Source of the DNA: Anadara kagoshimensis
Lineage: Eukaryota; Mollusca; Bivalvia; Arcoida; Arcidae
DNA length: 64,000 nucleotides
Assembly: GCA_021292105.1 (NCBI GenBank)
Contig: CM037857.1
Location: 39,470,916 to 39,534,915, forward strand
Reading direction: 5' to 3'
Shown here: piece by piece, positions 10,801-20,939 of the stretch
How positions within the stretch are numbered: the first letter of the stretch is position 1
Layout of the letters: every line of letters starts with the position of its first letter
Made by a program: the position numbers and the translations under genes
Notes under the pieces: generated by a model
What the model was told of the DNA's origin: nothing
The model's database searches: none
The model's input: the letters and a program-made list of their open reading frames with translations, nothing else

Positions 10801-11725
10801 AGTATTTCATATCAAAATACCATTTCGTCTTACAATACAAAAAATATAACACTAGTTCTTGTATACGGATATAAGAACTAGTGCAATACGATAGCAACAC
10901 AGTCATGACGTCTTCAGCCATGTTACAGCAATCATATGACGTCATAAATGACAACTCATGTAACAAAGCGTGCAATATGAAAAATTGATTCGGTAAACCT
11001 CGGACTAGAACCAAGTTAGCGCGAAAATATCGATATTTATTGCACGTTACCACCTCAGGATTTACCGTTTAATTTCCATGTGATGCATATATTGCTATAT
11101 AATAATATAGCATATCATATCCTGTGACATGCAACAGAATTGGACAATGATGTGGATGGTCGTAACTATGATAGGTCTTTAAATCTATGCCGTATACCTT
11201 AAACTGCTCGTGAATATACTACTATAATTGCAACGTACCTGTAGAAATAATAAGGATTTCCGGTCTAAATGTATTCTCGGCACTGCTTTTCAGTGTTGGT
11301 TGTGATTCAAATGCGACGCCTCTGTGGTCTTGGTTACCTGAAGTTGTTGATACCAGCGTACTTTGACCAGATTCATAAATTTCCGTTGACAAGTTTAAAT
11401 TTTCATCTTGAGTTTTTACTTTTCTTTTATAACTCACGTGTGCTGTAACTTCCGGTTGTGTTCTTCGTTCTGCTGTATCTGTTTGCAAGCCTTTTACAAG
11501 TCTTCGCAGGACAGACTTCTGGCCTAAAGGGATTTCTAGAGCTTGCAAGTCTGGTTCATCAATAGCAGATATGGTAGCAATGTTATTGTATCCATTTTCC
11601 AACAAAACCTGAAAAGTATGTTCCGTCAAACCTAATATCAAGGCATCCTTATAATATGGTTGGATCTCTGGTGGAATTGGGATCTTCTTTTTTATTTTCC
11701 TTTTCTTTTTCAACTTCAACGGCAT
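1..11725 (-). CDS. SAM-like / acidic-repeat / nSTAND3 NTPase / ankyrin gene (partial, multi-exon)
   Basis: Gene-level model on the minus strand. Coding exons in transcript order are 11725-11239, 9829-9205, 8667-8414, 7416-7335 (tentative), 7059-6914 and 1664-526, followed by an ankyrin-coding frame from 517 to beyond the left edge. Donors are GTACGT, GTAAGT, GTAAAT, GTAATT and GTAAGA. Phases across the introns are 1, 2, 1, 2, 1 and all agree; the exons to 526 sum to 2733 bases, a multiple of three. The product would have a lysine-rich N-terminus, a SAM-like helical domain, an acidic repeat linker, a Ser/Asp-rich linker, an nSTAND3 P-loop NTPase and ankyrin repeats. nSTAND proteins are NLR-like regulated oligomerising NTPases, so a cytoplasmic sensor or scaffold role is inferred. 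The start of transcription and the 3' end are not seen. The order of domains is firm; that all exons belong to one transcript is inferred from phase agreement. Confidence 0.7.
526..1664 (-). CDS. nSTAND3 P-loop NTPase exon
   Basis: Large exon with acceptor TTTTTCAG just before 1664 and an open frame to a TAA at 526-528. Counting from the first Met at 1647 (373 residues), the nSTAND3 entry motif FVPT is at residues 10-13. The Walker A loop GRPGDGKTT is at 33-41, Walker B VAVMVDD at 77-83, and a sensor-1-like IIFTSR at 118-123. This spacing is typical of the novel STAND 3 family, NLR-like ATPases with large copy number in molluscs. The frame is also open upstream of that Met to the acceptor (QTRIA), and the acceptor phase matches the exon at 6914-7059, so the Met at 1647 is probably internal and not the true start. 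The stop at 526 falls where ankyrin repeats begin in another frame, so it may not be the real protein end. Confidence 0.88.
2580..4515. mobile_element. TGACCT-array interspersed element with nested insertion
   Basis: Degenerate monomers of about 140 bp follow one another from 2590 to 3360 and resume at 4020-4160. Each contains 'acctgtgaccttgacctttgaa', a 'catgaccttcat' segment and a 'ctaatatacatgtctat' segment. The 3' part (4230-4515) ends in a 'gacggacgacgaacggcg' low-complexity tail. I have seen this tail on common repeats in bivalve genomes, but this is recollection only. It has no coding capacity. Class is uncertain (non-autonomous DNA element or composite repeat). Confidence 0.55.
3345..4012. 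mobile_element. Insertion within the TGACCT array, with hairpin and CRE-like palindrome
   Basis: The 140-bp array stops near 3345 and restarts near 4012 with the next part of its monomer, so the intervening 0.65 kb looks inserted. It carries TGACGTCATGACGTCA at 3539-3554 and a duplicated GTTGGGAGAA (3561-3590). It also has a hairpin whose arms (about 3894-3914 and 3934-3957) contain 'tattgtgcggacg' and its complement, flanked by 'aaccacaaaatgtggtt' and 'aaccacatatatgtggtt'. Exact ends and a target-site duplication were not resolved. Confidence 0.4.
6031..6186. repeat. Foldback inverted repeat, arms about 75 bp
   Basis: 'taagaattgacattttttcc' at the left is matched by 'ggaaaaaatgacagtcaatt' at the right, and the pairing continues inward through 'ctggttcatcaa', 'ccagattttaaaactagcaa' and 'gaactgc' to a centre near 6107. 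It is followed by 'tatttacaat...ttctttctt' and a TGACGTCA at about 6331, as are other hairpins in this window. Likely the end of a non-autonomous foldback or MITE-type transposon in the intron. Confidence 0.7.
6914..7059 (-). CDS. Exon joining linker to nSTAND3 module
   Basis: Acceptor CTTTTTTACAG and donor GTAAGA flank 48 whole codons. The peptide runs YAVVKKSKSIQSKNTYVKG, then ASGCIIGDNITITHNRMKE and DVDIRIQTLE. The end of this exon plus the start of the next reads as a heptad-like helix leading into the FVPT entry of the NTPase, as is usual just upstream of nSTAND3 domains. The phase at its 3' end (1) matches the acceptor at 1664 exactly. Confidence 0.68.
7335..7416 (-). CDS. Tentative 82-nt exon inside a reverse-transcriptase remnant
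   Basis: Without an exon here, the exon at 8414-8667 (ending in phase 1) cannot join that at 6914-7059 (needing phase 2). This segment has an acceptor (CCATCACAG), a donor (AAAAACAG|GTAATT), no stop in the required frame and exactly the right phases. It would encode ELLKSMISLFPKLIWIYLAP and then YSSSYKN. The same DNA read in another frame matches the C-terminal end of a Penelope-like RT (HHRIVEKYDISVSE), so if it is used it is an exonised transposon fragment. The acceptor's pyrimidine tract is modest, so this is a hypothesis based on phase and splice-site fit. Confidence 0.38.
7370..8250 (-). mobile_element. Penelope-like reverse transcriptase remnant, internally incomplete
   Basis: Minus-strand translation gives an N-terminal-type RT segment at 7968-7768 (VKDGIQSDSDKEYSTSGINQ) and a C-terminal-type segment at 7500-7370 (YNRHHRIVEKYDISVSEI). 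The middle is missing or replaced. At 8080-8190 there is a copy of the dispersed non-coding repeat that accompanies this RT family elsewhere in the window. It is an old, broken fossil. Family assignment to Penelope-like elements is from motif memory; another non-LTR-type RT is possible. Confidence 0.5.
8414..8667 (-). CDS. Exon encoding Ser/Asp/Glu-rich linker
   Basis: Bounded by acceptor TTTGTTGAAG and donor CAG|GTAAAT. It supplies 84 whole codons, entering in phase 2 and leaving in phase 1, consistent with the exon at 9205-9829 upstream. The peptide is acidic and serine-rich (SSEESSLDSDVLHTSFDG, then SSSESGESDFDNEGG) and then turns basic and Gln-rich. This composition suggests a disordered, possibly phosphorylated (CK2-like S-x-x-E/D) linker. 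No known fold is seen. Confidence 0.6.
9057..9115. repeat. ATTA microsatellite
   Basis: A perfect run of the tetranucleotide ATTA (nine or so units) preceded by degenerate AAAT units, in the intron between the exons at 8414-8667 and 9205-9829. Confidence 0.9.
9205..9829 (-). CDS. Exon encoding acidic tandem peptide repeats
   Basis: Open through 208 codons between an AG acceptor (TTAATTAG) and a perfect GTAAGT donor, starting in phase 1 and ending in phase 2. The translation is a degenerate repeat of about 12-24 residues built on the pattern D-D-Q-D-D-H-x-G-x-V-N-K/R, with units such as DDQDDHRGAVNKDDQDAH. It is strongly charged (Asp, Lys, Arg, His) with no hydrophobic core, so it is predicted to be a disordered or coiled linker. 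At the DNA level it is a minisatellite within a coding exon, so length variation between alleles is likely. No known domain was recognised. Confidence 0.65.
9925..10080 (+). repeat. Two tandem copies of an RT-associated dispersed repeat
   Basis: The segment 'tttaactttatgttttaact' through 'attgtgatttagaccggg' occurs twice in a row (about 76-80 bp per unit). It matches the 3' flank of the RT remnants at 20940-22060, where a similar 'ttttgcttttggaattgtg' motif is present. It lies in the first intron of the nSTAND3 gene and is non-coding. Confidence 0.6.
10645..10892. repeat. Foldback element: 45-bp inverted arms plus a second small hairpin
   Basis: 'ggttattgaactgatattgt' at 10645 pairs with 'acaatatcagttcaataacc' ending at 10761, and the pairing continues inward to 'gagttgactcga/tcgagtcaacg'. 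A second hairpin, 'actagttcttgtatacggat' with 'ataagaactagt', lies at 10852-10883. TGACGTCA occurs nearby at about 10936. The arrangement matches the other hairpins here and suggests one family of foldback or MITE elements. Confidence 0.65.
11239..11725 (-). CDS. First coding exon: polybasic N-terminus and SAM-like domain
   Basis: The chosen start is the ATG at 11725; an in-frame stop lies upstream and short out-of-frame ATGs occur in the leader. The N-terminus is lysine-rich (KLKKKRKIKKK, residues 4-14), which could be a nuclear signal or a membrane-binding patch. Residues about 24-81 (from YYKDALILGLTE to LRRLVKGLQ) have the pattern of a SAM-like helical bundle: a xLLENGYxNIATI segment, then DEPDLQALEIPLGQK before a final helix. 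SAM domains mediate homo- and hetero-oligomerisation. The rest is Ser/Thr/Gln-rich linker. The exon ends at 11239 on a GTACGT donor in phase 1, matching the next exon. Confidence 0.7.
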
Positions 11726-12419
11726 TACATTTTGGTCCAATACAATCAAATCATAGTCTTTTCAAACAGATGATAAATGTATTTATAGAAACTGCCTAAA
11801 ATAAAAGATATATAGAATGTTTTAAGGATGTATGTAAGACATTTGTACGCATTGTTGGAAAATTATTGTAAATTATACCGGTAAATTATCGTACCTGGTG
11901 TACGAGACTTAAATATATGAAAATCACGAAATAACATGACGTTTTGTTTTCTATGAAAACAAATTAGGCAGCGACCTTGATAAACATTGTTACAACGTTA
12001 AGATGTAAACAGCGTTCTCTGTGTTAAGTATGCGATTTATTGCATATATATATGCAACAGACATCCTCATTGATACACGTCGTGGAAATGATATATTTAT
12101 AAATACATATGAATGCTTAGTATGACATGCATTTTACCTAACATTATATACTAGTTTTCTGTCTAAATTTGACGAAATTTATCGAAAACGTATGATATAC
12201 AACATTGGTGGTTAAGTACACGTGTATTTCAGATTTGACAAGTGGACAAACAAAGAATTTTAGAGGACTAAATTATTAAATTTGATTTATAAACTGTGCT
12301 AACAGGTGGTCTTTATTTGGGGATGAGTACTAATACAGGCACCCCCTGGTTGACCTAACTGTGATTAATAGATAAAGCATTTACAATTTGGTAAAAAAAA
12401 ACACCTGTATAACTATATG

Positions 12420-12880
12420 GGATCAAATGGTTATCATTTGATTACATGCATAAAGCAGAATTTATTCAGAACATTGTTAAATCTGAAGAGAAGACTATCT
12501 GTATATCATTCAACTCCACATACAGATATATATACAGATGATGTTTATAGTATTAATTACACTTGTGAATGTCATCTATCCTAGTGATCTTGAAATAAAA
12601 GATACGACTGCTGCCTCAAGTTTTGCTTCATATTTAACTCTACCTTAATTATGACGACCATGAAAGGCTACATTTGTGGTAGTATGGCACACTTGATGAC
12701 TTCAATTATTCTATTGTCAACTTTTCTTTTCCATGCAGCAAGATACCGGCATCTCCTGCTTATGATGTATTTGTTTCACAATTAAGAAGCTCTTGTAAAA
12801 CCAGCTGGTTTGCATTACGGGAACCATATACAACGCAGCAAGCTGCAAGCTGCTTTTGGTGATGGGTCAGTGTGTTTCTT
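12420..12880 (+). mobile_element. Penelope-like RT remnant (core and C-terminal part)
   Basis: Plus-strand reading gives KAEFIQNIVKSEEKT and a following segment that resembles the catalytic-core and C-terminal region of the same RT family seen at 20940-22060 and 57715-58060. The two plus-strand copies also share 'ataaagcagaatttat'. It is a degenerate fossil with no long frame. Confidence 0.45.
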
Positions 12881-14016
12881 TTACTAACCACTTTAATATA
12901 AGTAGATTCTTATAAGTTATCTTGATTAGGGCACATAAATCCTTACCAGTATATTGATATAGCAAATTAAATCTGATACACTGTTGAAACATTGAAACAA
13001 ATTCATGAAGCGAAAAAAGCTCAAAGGATTTGACATTGCTGGTAGTTTCTAACATTTCAGTTATAATCTCATAATTAAATATTCGGCAGCGTACAAAATT
13101 TCTTATGGTGTTCAAAACTACACGTTCTTTGAATTTGAGCTCGATTTACGGCTACATAAATAAGCAGGAGACGTTGAAATTACATGAGGTGAACTGGGAA
13201 TTGCTAACGTGACAATACATAAGCAAATAGTTGTATCGGGAATGAGAAGCCTAAAATCTTTCTGCATGTCAGCTTTAAGTTTTTTATGTTTTAATGAATA
13301 TTATAGTAAGAATAATACAATGAAATTGTTTTTCAAAGACAAGCAAAACAATTATTATTTATTTATGTTTTCAGCAAAAACATCCATAGCTCCATGTGAC
13401 GAGGTGAAGATGAAACGTATTTGAATGGGCTTAATGTTAAATAAAATCATACGTCTTGGAACTATAATCAATAAATTGATGTATAATTCATATATATATA
13501 TTTGCTGTTTTTAAACGTTTTACGTACGCGTGGTTCCTTCGTGTACTTATTTTGACTTTCTAGACAAAAACAAGTTGTTAGTATCAAGCACCAAATGGCT
13601 GCAGTTGCACATTCATTTCTTAACTTAAGAGATTTTCCTTAATTTAAAATAAGCAAGGCCCATTGCACTTCCGATAGCATGCTTTCTAGCAAATTTAGTG
13701 GTTTCGGTCAAACGAATCGCATTTTTCAAGTCTATAATAATGGCCCTTTACAAGCGACGTTAAAATCACAGGCGAGCACTTGACCTTCATCAAATTGTTT
13801 CAATGTTTAACCTTTTATCAAATGCAATTGGCGATCATTTTATGTGTCCGATTGATGAATCAATACACCATCATATGTTTAAATGAACAGGAAGTAAACA
13901 ACCAGCTTTCAACTTATGCTGATGTTGTTTGCGTGAACGGTTCTGCTCGCTTTATGCTACAATATACAGTACGTTGTACTACAATGCGTATGCTTCTGAA
14001 TGTGTTTTGTTTCAAT

Positions 14017-14067
<51 letters not shown>

Positions 14068-15131
14068 TATACATGTACACAAGCATATACGTATCCTGCG
14101 CTATGTCATAACCTTTAATAACATATAATCTAATGCCAACATGTTAGTCAGTTTCTGGAAGGTTTCAAGAAGTAGGCATCTCGATACAAGTAAACTGTTC
14201 TTACTGTAGGCGCAAAATACCACTCCATCCTCACGTGCTCTGTTCTATATCTGTCAAAATTCATTTAGGTCTAAATTTTGTCTTCTTCGTTGAGTTCCTG
14301 TTTAATCTTAATGACATGATTTAGACTTACCTATGATCTAATACCCAGGCCAACACAGATCGGTATGTTTGTAGTTGACAATTGGTTAGAATATGGTTAA
14401 ATATCATTTAATCACCAAGCACCTGTCGAACGGCCGACTATCTAGTTAGCTATTCGTATATGAAATGAATCTAAGGGTTACCACCAGGGCGGCGTTTTAT
14501 TATCAGTAATTACGGGATCTGTAAAGGTAGATGCAGGTAGAGAGATAAAGTTTTAAACTTGTGTTAGCATTATTTTATCTGACGTAACATAATTTTAAAA
14601 ATCCAAACTCGTATGTCAGAACATCTCGATTTGCAATAGGAGGGGTTGATTCCCTTGATGATATCAAACCGATTTGACATCACGCTGTAAAACTCATTGT
14701 ATGAAATAATAAATGAAATTAGCCGTGAAACGATATGCATTATGATTAATTGTACAATATTATTAGTCACACTGTGTTGATGGCCTAATATGGTTTATTC
14801 AGGGTCGGAAAATTCCATATCGGGCGAGGGCGAAGGTACAGAATGCCCAACACAGTTTTTAATTCCAACCAAGCAGCTGTGTGGATGCATTCAAATGGGT
14901 GTGAAATGATATAGTGAAGTGATCGGTATGATATAATCATTACATGGTGATTTAGTCACCTAGTATGGTAAATGAAGAATTAATTTGGTTTGTCTAACGG
15001 AAAGTATCGGTTACAACATCCAGTAGTTTCTCATCCACTTGAACTACTCTCCGGTCTCCGTCCACGTGTTTGATTGTGTACATGAATCCATCGTAGTTCT
15101 TCAGGGTAATCGTTACAGAGTCTGTTGTTAA

Positions 15132-15201
15132 CGTAATATGGTTTATACAGGGTCAGTAAATTCCATATCTAGTCTCGGGCGAATATGGAATTTACTGACC
15201 C
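15132..15201. repeat. Short perfect hairpin
   Basis: 'gggtcagtaaattccatat' pairs with 'atatggaatttactgaccc' around a 14-base loop. A related half, 'gggtcggaaaattccatatc', occurs at about 14801, so this is part of a dispersed family and not a unique regulatory hairpin. Confidence 0.75.
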
Positions 15202-15289
15202 ATTTTCTGTGGAATGATGGGAACTTTTATTAAAATGATTTTTCTGGTTGGTCACCACGACAACCAATCAAAAATAGACCTCTTAATTA

Positions 15290-15570
15290 AATGCTGAACT
15301 TCGTACTTTGGGAATAAGGACATTTGCACACTAATCAAGGCTCACAAAAAGTCTTACGGCTGTCATCACAATACTGTTGATTAGTATGATGTCTTTGTAT
15401 CCAAAATAACCATGGATATATTTAGCTTCTCATAGTTATATGTCCCTTTCATTCTTTATTTTGATTTCATACGTGGGGTATAGCTGGCTAAAAAGCAGGC
15501 GCACACCCTTTCGAGCGCCCGTCATCACTCCCCTGGTGGGAATTGACGTGTTTAACTTAATTTGTGAGTG
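15290..15570 (+). mobile_element. RT C-terminal remnant plus its 3' dispersed repeat
   Basis: A stretch with 'tcaaggctcacaaaaagtct' and 'gatgtctttgtatccaaaat' parallels the C-terminal RT region at 21750-21830. It is followed by the repeat that reads 'cagg(c/a)...caccctttcgag' and 'ggtgggaattgacgtgtttaa'. Degenerate fossil. Confidence 0.45.
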
Positions 15571-16540
15571 ACAAAGTTGGACATTGATTAGCATGTTCGT
15601 TTTTATATCATTGTTATATTTTCAAAAAATCATTTTAATCATTCCAAAATAACATTCAAAGTAATAAATCAATCGCCCAATCATTCACCAAAATACAAAA
15701 TATAATAGATTAATATTTAATTCGTTGCCATGGCAACAAGAAAAATGGTTTCGGTTCTATAAAAAAATTTTTTTTTTATATTTTCAAATTGCATATTACA
15801 CATACGCATCATTTAAGAGGGAATGTACCCAAATTTCAACAGAATTCTATAAAAATAGGTAAATATATAAATAGATTCATTAGATAAAAATAATGACCAT
15901 AGCAACAATTCAGATGTGCTATACTGATACGATGTAAATAGGTAAAATTGATTTCGTTTTTCTTTGGTAAAGTATGGGGTTTAAACAGTCTTTACATGTA
16001 AGCATATTCTAATTTTAATTTAATTCTTCTTTCTTTGAATAAAAAGGCAAAGTTAAGTATTACATCTGTTGCTATAGTATCAACAATAAGCCAATTTGAA
16101 ATTAAAGGTACATTTCGTCTATAAATATGAAATACTGTTATAATCAACATTTGGATTTGAACAAGACTTTTATACATTTGTTCTTAGTAGCCGAAAGATC
16201 TACCCATTGCGTTGCGACGTTTAAACACTAATCATATTCTGAAAAAATCCTAATCGAGAAAGTCTGTCAAAATCGTTGCTGTGCACGGCAATAATATAAC
16301 CCTGTATTTCTAGTTTGCTGTGGCAAATTTTATCAAAAGGCCTTGCAAAAATTATAGTAGACTTTATCCAAGAATTGTTTTTCAATAATAACAACTGAAA
16401 CACGACCATATAATTTTTTTTTAATTTGTATTTAAAAATTCAAAAATGGTATATGGCATAATTAAAAGTTTGTGGTACATACTACATTTTGGTCCTAAAG
16501 GAACTGACTGTTTGATATGCAGAGTCGCAGATTAAACAGC

Positions 16541-16790
16541 AGGGTCCAGTTGTTCGAAGGTTAGATTAGTTTAATCAATTGATTAGTCAAAATTTTAATT
16601 TTGTAAAGTGTCAGATATATTCTGATATTAATGTTGAAATCCTCGAAATGAATAAAATTCCATGAAACTATTTAAAGGACTTTGATGTAAAACCATCAAT
16701 TTTGTAATGATATGTTGATTATTATTATTGATGTTTTTTATTCTTTAAATCGTTGATTAATCTAATCAAGCTCCCAGCAACTGGGTCCCG
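16541..16790. mobile_element. MITE-like element with terminal inverted repeats
   Basis: The left end reads 'gggtccagttgttcgaaggt' then 'tagattag...ttgattag'. The right end, reverse-complemented, reads 'gggacccagttgctgggagc' then 'ttgattagattaatcaa'. About 250 bp, AT-rich, non-coding. TIR ends suggest a non-autonomous DNA transposon; target-site duplication not resolved. Confidence 0.6.
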
Positions 16791-17110
16791 GAGTGATATC
16801 TTACAATTATATCATGATTTTCAAGTTTTATCATGTTCTTTTATTATGATTACTTTTGATTAACACGGTTTTACTGCCGGTAGTGGGAATCTTGTTTAAT
16901 GTCCTGTCATATAACCTTTTTTACTTTAATCATAAAATACATTTTAAAAAAAATGTATATGCCGGTTCTGTCAAGATCATTTACTTACTTGTACAGCTAG
17001 ACGGTTAGTTGTGGAATTGTCGGGGGAACCATAGACTCTTTAACACATTTCATATTTATTAGAATTTTCCTAAATTTATAAGTTTTAACCTTGATCATAA
17101 GGTACAGATC

Positions 17111-17145
17111 CTCCCTCCCCACCCCCCCCACCCCCACCCCCCCTT
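17111..17145. repeat. C-rich tract with G-quadruplex potential on the minus strand
   Basis: Four C-runs of at least four bases, separated by single A or short spacers, so the minus strand meets the simple G4 pattern and the plus strand an i-motif pattern. It stands out in very AT-rich surroundings. Confidence 0.7.
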
Positions 17146-17982
17146 ACACTAAGGTAGTGTAATGTGCAGATTTTTGGGGGGTGTTACCAACATTTTGTAC
17201 TTGTTTTGAATATTTCTTTTTGTGAAAATGTTATTTTCTGCATATGATAGTATTATAGTATAATACTTTCATATACATGATACAAGCACCAACAGGCACA
17301 CGAACATACCCACACAGTGACTTCAATACGTACAAGGTAGGACATATAATCTATATTTCTATATTTAGAATTTTTTTAAAGCCTTATAATAATATTAGAG
17401 TCACTTAAACATAAGAGGGCATCCGAAAGAATTTAATAAAGTGGTTTAAGTTCACCCTATCTCTCTCGGGATTTAACAAAATTATTAAACTTCCGTCTCG
17501 GATACTGGGAAAGTGATGATGACAATTGTTACCATAATTATGGAAAATCCATAATGACTGATGCCCCATATTTGTTCATTTATTTGTGGATTTATACATT
17601 GACATGTTGTGTTCAAACTTCGGTGAGTATAATAATTGTTTATCAGATATATACATGATTATCTCCTTCGTGGTCTCGGTTCAGTAGATTTGATAAATAT
17701 TTACAGGAAAACTGGTATACAGATATACGGTGAATAATGAGAGAGAGAGAGAGAGAGAGAGAAGAGAGAGAAGAGAGAGAAGAACGAGAGAGAGAGATAT
17801 ATGTGGATAGTGTGTGTGAGCGTGTGTTACTTAGAGTGGGGGGGGGGCCTGGATAATTTAACCCATTTATGTTTCATGCACTTGACACATACAATGGACA
17901 CTTAACATGCTTAACTCATAAAGGTATTAGATAATATTCATTTCTATAATATTTTTAAGCCTTTAAACTTTGATTTCATTTT

Positions 17983-18031
<49 letters not shown>

Positions 18032-18475
18032 GACGAAACGAATGATAATGTCTTATTTCACTACCGGTCCACATCTCCTCAGCCGCTTATTAAGGTCAAC
18101 ATTGCTTACATTTTATGCACTTTTTCATCATGTTTAGTAACTGTTAATTCATTAGTATAACACGAGACATTATATTTAGGACCTTGGTTTACATATATCT
18201 AACACAGAGAGCCGAATGATTAAGTTACGACATTTATATATACAAGTATATTAAAAACTTGAAAATAAGTTAAAATGTTTTCAAGAAGAACCGTACACAA
18301 CGGTGAAACATGTTAACATGTTTTACAAAGAATAAATTCAGTTATGTTTTAGAAAACATTTAACGTATTTTTAAGTTTCTAATATATGTTTATATTATTT
18401 CAGCAACATTAATACAAATAAACTGTAGCTTGTAATTTGTATTTGTTAATGTTGTTGTTGTTGTTGTTGTTGTTA

Positions 18476-18735
18476 AATCAGGGCGGATCCAGGATTTTTT
18501 TAAAGGGGGGGGGGTGAGAATTATGAGTATATCAATGCTAGGTGCGAGCGCCGAAGGCGCGAGCTTCCAGAGACGCGATCCGGAACAACACGTACATACA
18601 GAAATGGGTTGTTCATTAACATATGGGGGTCACATCAGTCAATAGCTCTCTCTCTCTATCTCTCTTTTAAATTTCTGAAAGGGGGTTGCAACCTCCGCAA
18701 CCCCCCACCCCCTTAAATCCCCCACTGGTTAAATG
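18476..18735. mobile_element. MITE-like repeat with G/C-run ends
   Basis: It begins 'aatcagggcggatccaggat' with a run of ten G and ends 'ccccccacccccttaaatcc' then 'cccactggttaaat', giving loosely inverted ends. The opening sequence resembles an interspersed repeat found in many invertebrates (from memory). Non-coding. Confidence 0.45.
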
Positions 18736-19164
18736 TTGTTAAATGTCGCATCAGCAATTTTTAGCTATTCGCGACGATAGCAGTTTACTGTTTTATTAAT
18801 ATCTGTGGTTTAATCAATGAACAAGTTCTCTCTCTCCCTCTCTCTGTGTGTGTTTGGGTGTGTATGTGGTAATAATTGCAATTGATTTGAAAACTCTATT
18901 TTCTACTTGATAAAATAAAATAAACATAATTACTTTTCTATTATATCTCTTCTCTATGTAGTTGTAAACCAGTTATTGTTTCGTTTAATTTCTTTTGAAT
19001 AACATTTAGAATTGTTTTAAGATATTTCTCAGGAAAGCGTGTGTCATTATCTTCAACAATTAGAGAACACGACATTATAATAATAATAATTTTTAATAAC
19101 CTTAGCGTTTGAGAAAAGATATCATCAAAAGTTAATAAAAGTATGTTTGGAGAACCTATATTCT

Positions 19165-19205
<41 letters not shown>

Positions 19206-19319
19206 GTGTTTACAGTGTTTAGTGACAAAATGGACCGTCATTTTCATGTGCGGCTAGGGTCAAATAAAAAGCCCTCGGTAAGTCCATAAATCTTAAAAAA
19301 TGTCCTGTACACAAGCAAC

Positions 19320-20290
19320 TATTAAATATAAACCAAACGGACTAGAACAATAGGTAAAGACATAAATCAAACGGCTTGCCACCTCCTTTATGACGGGCTA
19401 GAACAATAACTAAAGACACAAACTACTCCCTCTGATTTGACAAACCAGAACAATAGCTAGACACATTAACCAAACAGCCTACCTCCTCCGGTTTGCAAAC
19501 AAGAGCAGAACAATAGGTAAAGGCATAACCCAAACAGCCTACCGCCTCCGGTTTGCCAACAAGAGCAGAACAATAGGTAAGGACATAAACCAAACAGCCT
19601 ACCGCCTCCGGTTTGCCAACAATAGCAGAACAATGGGTATAGGCATAAACCAAACAGCCTACCGCCTCCGGTTTGCCAACAAGAGCAGAACAATAGGTAA
19701 AGGCATAAACCAAACAGCCTACCGCCTCCGGTTTGCCAACAATAGCAGAACAATAGGTAAAGACATAAACCAAACAGCCTACCGCCTCCGGTTTGCCAAC
19801 AATAGCAGAACAATAGGTAAAGGCATAAACCAAACAGCCTACCGCCTCCGGTTTGCCAACAATAGCAGAACAATAGGTAAAGGCATAAACCAAACACCCT
19901 ACCGCCTCCGGTTTGCCCACAATAGCATAACAATAGGTAAAGACATAAATCAAACGGATTGCCACCTCCTTTATGACGGGCTAGAACAATGACTAAAGAC
20001 ACAAACTACTTCCTCTGATTTGACAGACCAGAACAATAGCTAGAGACATTAACCAAACAGCCTACCGCCTCCGGTTTGCCAACAAGAGCAAAACAATGGG
20101 TAAAGGCATAAACCAAACAGCCTACCTCCTCCGGTTTGCCGACAAGAGCAGAACAATAGGTAAAAGCATTAACCAAACAGCCTACCGCCTCCGGTTTGCC
20201 GACCTGAGCAAAACCGAATGCCATAAACAAAACAACTTACCATCTCTGATTTGACGGACAAGAAAAAAAGCCTACATCCTCCGTTCTGAT
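19320..20290. repeat. 60-bp tandem satellite, about 16 units
   Basis: Units of 60 bp read 'aacaataggtaaaggcataa', then 'accaaacagcctaccgcctc', then 'cggtttgccaacaagagcag'. The central units (19480-19920) are nearly identical; the outer units diverge, with a variant 'gattgccacctcctttatga' repeated at both 19370 and 19960, so a higher-order duplication is likely. Because 60 is a multiple of three, several frames stay open on both strands (a 20-residue repeat such as VGCLVYAFTYCSAIVGKPEA). I treat these as by-products: no start, splice or family support. Confidence 0.9.
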
Positions 20291-20939
20291 CGGAGATGTT
20301 TATCTAGTCGAACACCACTATGACATCTTTAATTCCTTTTAAGGGCATGTCATAGGAAGCTACTAACCCTCATAGCTGGCAAATTGATAAGTATTGTAAT
20401 TGTAGAATAAAATAAGTTGCAATAATGTATATATACCCTCAAAGCTTTTCAGAACAGGCGATTCATAATTTTCCATGTCTAATCTCTGTTGGAAGTCAAC
20501 TTGTTTAACTTACTGTGTCAGTTTTCAATGTTTTTTACTTTGCTTTTGGAATTGTGATTTGAAGATCAACCGGTATGTTTAGCTCTCTGTGTCATGACAT
20601 GAAAAAATGAAGCAATTTGCATATTACTACAAACGAACAAACAATATAAAATAAATAATATTTGGACAATTATATGATAAAGCTTTAAATTGTAGATGGG
20701 TTTTTTGACATAATGAAAAATGGTGTCCGGTTGTGTTGTTCAAGTGAAAAATATTCTATGGGATAATCTTGATTTAAATTTTGAAATAACCTTTTCACCA
20801 GCACGTTAACATGTTCACGAGTAGATAAAGGGACATAAGTAATATATTTATACAATATATGCCTCTTCGATAAAGTAGGCATCATAAATTGAACTATTGA
20901 CGCTGGAACAGTCATTTGCGTTAAGATATAACATTCCTG

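Noticed and set aside
10799-11053. 84-codon minus ORF as an extra exon of the nSTAND3 gene
   Set aside because: Sits in foldback DNA; the flanking exons already join in correct phase without it.
19423-20230. Minus-strand ORFs of up to 180 codons repeating VGCLVYAFTYCS
   Set aside because: They come from the 60-bp satellite; open frames exist in several registers and on the other strand, with no splice or family support.
19320-20290. CRISPR-like array of regular repeats
   Set aside because: Units are directly adjacent with no unique spacers, and the genome is plainly eukaryotic.
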